A DNA stretch of 8,851 nucleotides from NCBI GenBank assembly GCA_030825825.1, contig JAPJPE010000050.1:1-8851 (forward strand), given 5' to 3'. Under the pieces are notes generated by a model. It was not told the origin of the DNA. It did not search any database and worked only from the letters and a program-made list of their open reading frames with translations. Origin of the DNA: Streptococcus sp. GTDB lineage: Bacteria > Bacillota > Bacilli > Lactobacillales > Streptococcaceae. A program made the position numbers and the translations under genes. This document shows, in pieces, positions 5,817 through 8,851 of the stretch (within the stretch, counting starts at the first letter, position 1; each line of letters starts with the position of its first letter).

Positions 5817-8222
5817 ATGTTAGTTAGTTATAAATGGTTAAAACAATTGGTGGACGTGGATGTGCCATCAGAAGAGTTGGCTGAAAAAATGTCAACCACA
5901 GGGATCGAGGTAGAAGGTGTGGCATCACCAGCTGCTGGTCTCTCAAAAATTGTCGTCGGTGAAGTCTTGTCTTGCGAAGATGTGCCAGAAACTCATCTTC
6001 ATGTCTGTCAAGTCAATGTGGGTGAAGGAGAAGCCCGTCAAATCGTTTGTGGAGCACCAAATGTGCGTGCAGGCATCAAGGTGATGGTGGCTCTTCCAGG
6101 TGCTCGCATCGCTGATAACTACAAGATTAAAAAAGGGAAAATCCGTGGTTTGGAATCCCTTGGGATGATCTGTTCACTTGGTGAGTTGGGCATTTCTGAC
6201 TCCGTTGTACCGAAAGAATTTGCAGATGGGATCCAAATCTTGCCAGAGGATGCTGTTCCAGGAGAAGAAGTCTTCTCTTACCTAGACTTGGATGATGAAA
6301 TCATCGAGCTTTCTATCACTCCAAACCGTGCAGATGCTCTTTCGATGCGTGGGGTAGCGCACGAAGTAGCAGCCATCTATGATAAGGCAGTCAATTTCAA
6401 AGACTTTACCTTAACAGAAACAGACCAAGCTGCAGCAGATGCTCTTTCTGTCAGCATTGACACAGACAAGGCTCCTTATTATGCAGCTCGTATCTTGGAC
6501 AATGTAACCATCGCACCAAGTCCACAATGGTTGCAAAACCTTCTCATGAACGAAGGTATCCGTCCCATCAATAACGTGGTCGACGTGACCAACTATATCC
6601 TACTTTACTTTGGTCAGCCTATGCATGCCTTTGACTTGGATACCTTTGAAGGAACTGATATCCGTGTACGTGAAGCACGTGCTGGTGAGAAATTAGTGAC
6701 TTTGGACGGGGAAGAACGTGAGTTGGAAACAAGTGACCTCGTGATTACAGTAGCTGACAAACCAGTAGCCCTTGCAGGTGTCATGGGTGGAGAAGCTACA
6801 GAAATCTCTGAAAAATCTACTCGTGTTGTCCTTGAAGCAGCTGTCTTCAATGGCAAATCGATCCGTAAGACCAGCGGTCGCCTCAACCTTCGTTCTGAAT
6901 CATCTTCTCGTTTTGAAAAAGGCATCAATGTGGCAACTGTCAATGAAGCCCTTGATGCAGCAGCGAGCATGATTGCAGAGCTTGCAGGAGCAACTGTTCG
7001 TAAGGGAATCGTTTCAGCAGGCCAGCTTGATACTTCAGATGTGGAAGTTTCTTCAACTCTTGCTGACGTCAATCGTGTTCTTGGAACTGAGCTTTCCTAC
7101 GCAGATGTCGAAGATGTCTTCCGTCGTCTTGGTTTTGGTCTTTCTGGAAATGCTGACAGCTTCACAGTAAGCGTTCCACGTCGCCGTTGGGACATCACCA
7201 TTGAAGCGGACCTCTTTGAAGAAATCGCTCGGATTTATGGTTATGACAAATTACCAGCAACCCTTCCAAAAGATGACGGGACAGCAGGTGAATTGACAGC
7301 GACTCAAAAATTGCGTCGCCAAGTTCGGACCATTGCTGAAGGAGCTGGTTTAACAGAAATCATCACCTATGCCCTGACAACTCCTGAAAAAGCAGTTGAA
7401 TTTGCTACATCGCCAAGCAACTTAACAGAACTCATGTGGCCAATGACTGTGGATCGTTCAGTCTTACGTCAAAATATGATCTCAGGGATCTTAGATACCG
7501 TAGCTTATAACGTCGCTCGTAAGAACAAAGATTTGGCCCTCTACGAGATCGGAAAAGTCTTTGAACAGACAGGCAATCCAAAAGAAGAATTACCAAACGA
7601 AATCAACAGCTTTGCCTTTGCTTTAACTGGCCTAGTCGCTGAAAAAGACTTCCAAACTGCAGCTGTTCCAGTTGACTTCTTCTATGCTAAGGGAATCCTT
7701 GAAGCCCTCTTTGCTCGCTTGGGTCTTGACGTGACTTATACAGCAACACAAGAAATCAAGAGTCTCCATCCAGGTCGTACAGCCCTAATCTCACTTGGTG
7801 ACCAAGTGATTGGGGTCTTGGGTCAAGTCCACCCTGTAACAGCTAAGGCTTATGATATCCCAGAAACCTATGTGGCAGAATTGAACTTATCTGCTATTGA
7901 AGCAGCTCTTCAACCAGCCGCAGCCTTTGTGGAAATCACTAAATTCCCAGCTGTGAGCCGTGATATCGCCCTTCTCCTCAAAGCAGAAGTGACCCACCAA
8001 GAAGTGGTTGATGCGATTCAAGCTGCTGGCGTGAAACGCTTGACAGACATCAAACTCTTTGACGTCTTCTCAGGTGAAAAACTAGGAATCGGTATGAAGT
8101 CTATGGCCTACAGCTTGACCTTCCAAAATCCAGAAGATAGCTTGACAGACGAAGAAGTCGCTCGCTACATGGAAAAAATCCAAGCGTCACTTGAAGAAAA
8201 AGTCAATGCAGAAGTGCGTTAA
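5817..8222 (+). CDS. pheT: Phenylalanyl-tRNA synthetase beta subunit
   Basis: The 801-residue beta subunit partners PheS, positions tRNA-Phe and hydrolyses mischarged Tyr-tRNA-Phe. Domains in order: the N-terminal helix start MLVSYKWLK; the OB-fold tRNA-binding domain, about 40-150; the B3/B4 editing domain, about 210-385, with NNVVDVTNY (252-260), GQPMHAFD (266-273), GVMGG (321-325) and RSESSSRFEKGI (359-370); the B5 domain near 400-475; the catalytic-like core after that; and the C-terminal anticodon-binding FDX-ACB domain, about 704-801, beginning FVEITKFPAVSRDIALL. His270 and Glu340 look like the editing-site His and Glu known in the family. The length is normal for bacteria. The start is fixed by the conserved N-terminus, although no Shine-Dalgarno precedes it. 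It is the last gene of the T-box-controlled operon. Confidence 0.98.
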   Translation: MLVSYKWLKQLVDVDVPSEELAEKMSTTGIEVEGVASPAAGLSKIVVGEVLSCEDVPETHLHVCQVNVGEGEARQIVCGAPNVRAGIKVMVALPGARIADNYKIKKGKIRGLESLGMICSLGELGISDSVVPKEFADGIQILPEDAVPGEEVFSYLDLDDEIIELSITPNRADALSMRGVAHEVAAIYDKAVNFKDFTLTETDQAAADALSVSIDTDKAPYYAARILDNVTIAPSPQWLQNLLMNEGIRPINNVVDVTNYILLYFGQPMHAFDLDTFEGTDIRVREARAGEKLVTLDGEERELETSDLVITVADKPVALAGVMGGEATEISEKSTRVVLEAAVFNGKSIRKTSGRLNLRSESSSRFEKGINVATVNEALDAAASMIAELAGATVRKGIVSAGQLDTSDVEVSSTLADVNRVLGTELSYADVEDVFRRLGFGLSGNADSFTVSVPRRRWDITIEADLFEEIARIYGYDKLPATLPKDDGTAGELTATQKLRRQVRTIAEGAGLTEIITYALTTPEKAVEFATSPSNLTELMWPMTVDRSVLRQNMISGILDTVAYNVARKNKDLALYEIGKVFEQTGNPKEELPNEINSFAFALTGLVAEKDFQTAAVPVDFFYAKGILEALFARLGLDVTYTATQEIKSLHPGRTALISLGDQVIGVLGQVHPVTAKAYDIPETYVAELNLSAIEAALQPAAAFVEITKFPAVSRDIALLLKAEVTHQEVVDAIQAAGVKRLTDIKLFDVFSGEKLGIGMKSMAYSLTFQNPEDSLTDEEVARYMEKIQASLEEKVNAEVR

Positions 8223-8236
8223 CAAATGTATATAGG

Positions 8237-8270
8237 AAAAACCGTTGATGAGATGCATCAACGGTTTTTT
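8237..8270. terminator. Bidirectional terminator between pheT and the convergent GNAT gene
   Basis: The arms AAAAACCGTTGATG (8237-8250) and CATCAACGGTTTTT (8256-8269) are perfectly complementary over 14 bases, with the loop AGATG. T residues follow on the plus strand, and the A-run at the left arm gives T residues on the minus strand. It should therefore end pheT and also the minus-strand gene that stops at 8279. Confidence 0.95.
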
Positions 8271-8278
8271 AATCAGTT

Positions 8279-8749
8279 TTATAAGATTGTTTCCATGACA
8301 GTTTCTTGAGGCTTCATTCCCTGTCTTTGATAGAAGCGAAGGGCTCTTTCATTGTCATTCTAGACATTAAGTGTCATGTTGTAGCATCCGATTTCCTTGG
8401 CATAACGAAGGGCAAACTGATAAAGTTGATCGCCGATTTTTTGTCCACGCGTTGCTTGATCGACACACAAGTCCTCGATGAAGAGGGTTTTTATCGGATG
8501 AAGCACAGGATTGTCAGAGACTTCTTTAATAGTGACGAAGAGATGTCCTAGGATTTGGCCATCCGCATTTTCATAGACGAAAATCGGTGTCTGATCTTGC
8601 GCCATTAACTGTTCTAACTCTTCTTCACTATATTTTTCGCCACTTTCCTTGAAAATATCGGGACGAGCTTGGTGGTGAACGGAAAGAATCTGTTCTAAGA
8701 GACCAATTAAAGCAGGAATATCTTTTGGTTGCGCTAAACGAATCGTCAT
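8279..8749 (-). pseudogene. GNAT acetyltransferase interrupted by an amber codon
   Basis: The reading frame from the ATG at 8749 encodes a GNAT protein with an acetyl-CoA loop RGQKIGD (101-107) after the strand LFIEDLCV (89-96). Codon 130 is TAG (8360-8362). Beyond it the same frame continues as NDNERALRFY and QRQGMKPQETVMETIL to TAA at 8279-8281, which is the usual last strand and helix of a GNAT. The family motif here is NVWNDN, so the amber most simply replaces a TGG Trp codon by one base change at 8361. The product would be 129 residues, without the C-terminal part of the fold, and is probably inactive unless the stop is suppressed or is a sequence error. I chose the ATG at 8749 because AAGGAG lies seven bases upstream; an in-frame ATG at 8779 overlaps the -10 box. 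The substrate is unknown. Confidence 0.85.
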
Positions 8750-8777
8750 GTAGGTTCTCCTTGATCGTATTTTTTTC

Positions 8778-8807
8778 ATTATAAAAATTTTTTCTAAATC
8801 TTGTCAA
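8778..8807 (-). promoter_or_regulatory. Consensus promoter of the interrupted GNAT gene
   Basis: On the minus strand TTGACA (8802-8807) and TATAAT (8778-8783) are both perfect and 18 bases apart, with an A/T-rich spacer. Transcription should begin near 8771, giving a leader of about 22 bases before the ATG at 8749. It rules out the upstream ATG at 8779 as a start. Confidence 0.88.
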
Positions 8808-8822
8808 TGGGAAAAGGAACGC

Positions 8823-8850
8823 TAAAAGGTGCGCAAATACAGACCTTTTA
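8823..8850. repeat. Inverted repeat at the right edge
   Basis: TAAAAGGT (8823-8830) and ACCTTTTA (8843-8850) are perfect inverted copies around a 12-base loop. The repeat lies 16 bases upstream of the -35 box of the GNAT promoter. It may be an operator, or the weak terminator of a gene outside the window; the edge prevents a choice. Confidence 0.5.
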
Positions 8851-8851
8851 T

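Noticed and set aside
6614..7072. Minus-strand frame of 152 codons opposite pheT, rich in Ser/Arg
   Set aside because: Typical antisense shadow of a biased gene; pheT motifs on the plus strand account for the sequence.
8306..8551. Plus-strand frame of 81 codons across the interrupted GNAT gene
   Set aside because: The minus strand carries a clear GNAT with promoter and ribosome site; this frame has neither.
1..8851. Mobile element, CRISPR array, toxin-antitoxin or phage defence system
   Set aside because: No transposase, regular repeats, integrase or paired small toxin/antitoxin frames are present; the content is mostly core metabolism and translation.

Overview
The window looks like a chromosomal segment of a low-GC Gram-positive, almost certainly a Streptococcus of the viridans type (mitis/sanguinis/parasanguinis-like). 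The reasons are a PavA-type fibronectin-binding/RqcH protein, a TrpX substrate-binding protein behind a tryptophan-type T-box, a pheS–acetyltransferase–pheT gene order that I recall from pneumococcus and its relatives, and typical streptococcal -35/-10 boxes and AGGAG ribosome binding sites. Species cannot be fixed from sequence alone.

Layout, left to right. Positions 1-62 hold part of a palindromic intergenic element. pavA (63-1724) lies on the minus strand. A divergent control region (1725-2238) carries the pavA promoter (extended -10), a cre-like palindrome, a strong promoter for the other direction, a complete T-box leader with its terminator, and two tiny open frames just before trpX. 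On the plus strand follow trpX (2239-3240) and a small ParB-fold protein (3363-3782). A second promoter and T-box leader (3830-4062) controls pheS (4096-5142), a PaiA-like GNAT acetyltransferase (5145-5660), a 156-base structured gap, and pheT (5817-8222). A strong two-way terminator (8237-8270) separates this operon from a convergent minus-strand GNAT gene (8279-8749). That last gene has an in-frame amber codon at position 130 of about 155 residues, although its promoter matches consensus perfectly.

How the genes work together. Two amino-acid sensing leaders dominate. The first should raise trpX expression when tRNA-Trp is uncharged, and the second should raise phenylalanyl-tRNA synthetase when tRNA-Phe is uncharged. 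PheS and PheT form the alpha2beta2 PheRS; the GNAT between them is a probable polyamine-type acetyltransferase whose link to charging is unknown. PavA is both a ribosome quality-control factor (RqcH/NEMF family) and, in pneumococcus, an anchorless fibronectin-binding adhesin.

Most of the window is ordinary core genome. I did not find a new defence or mobile system. The points most worth a second look are the broken GNAT gene, the trpX gene with no permease or ATPase behind it, the Trp-containing nine-codon frame ahead of trpX, and the structured pheT leader without an obvious Shine-Dalgarno.
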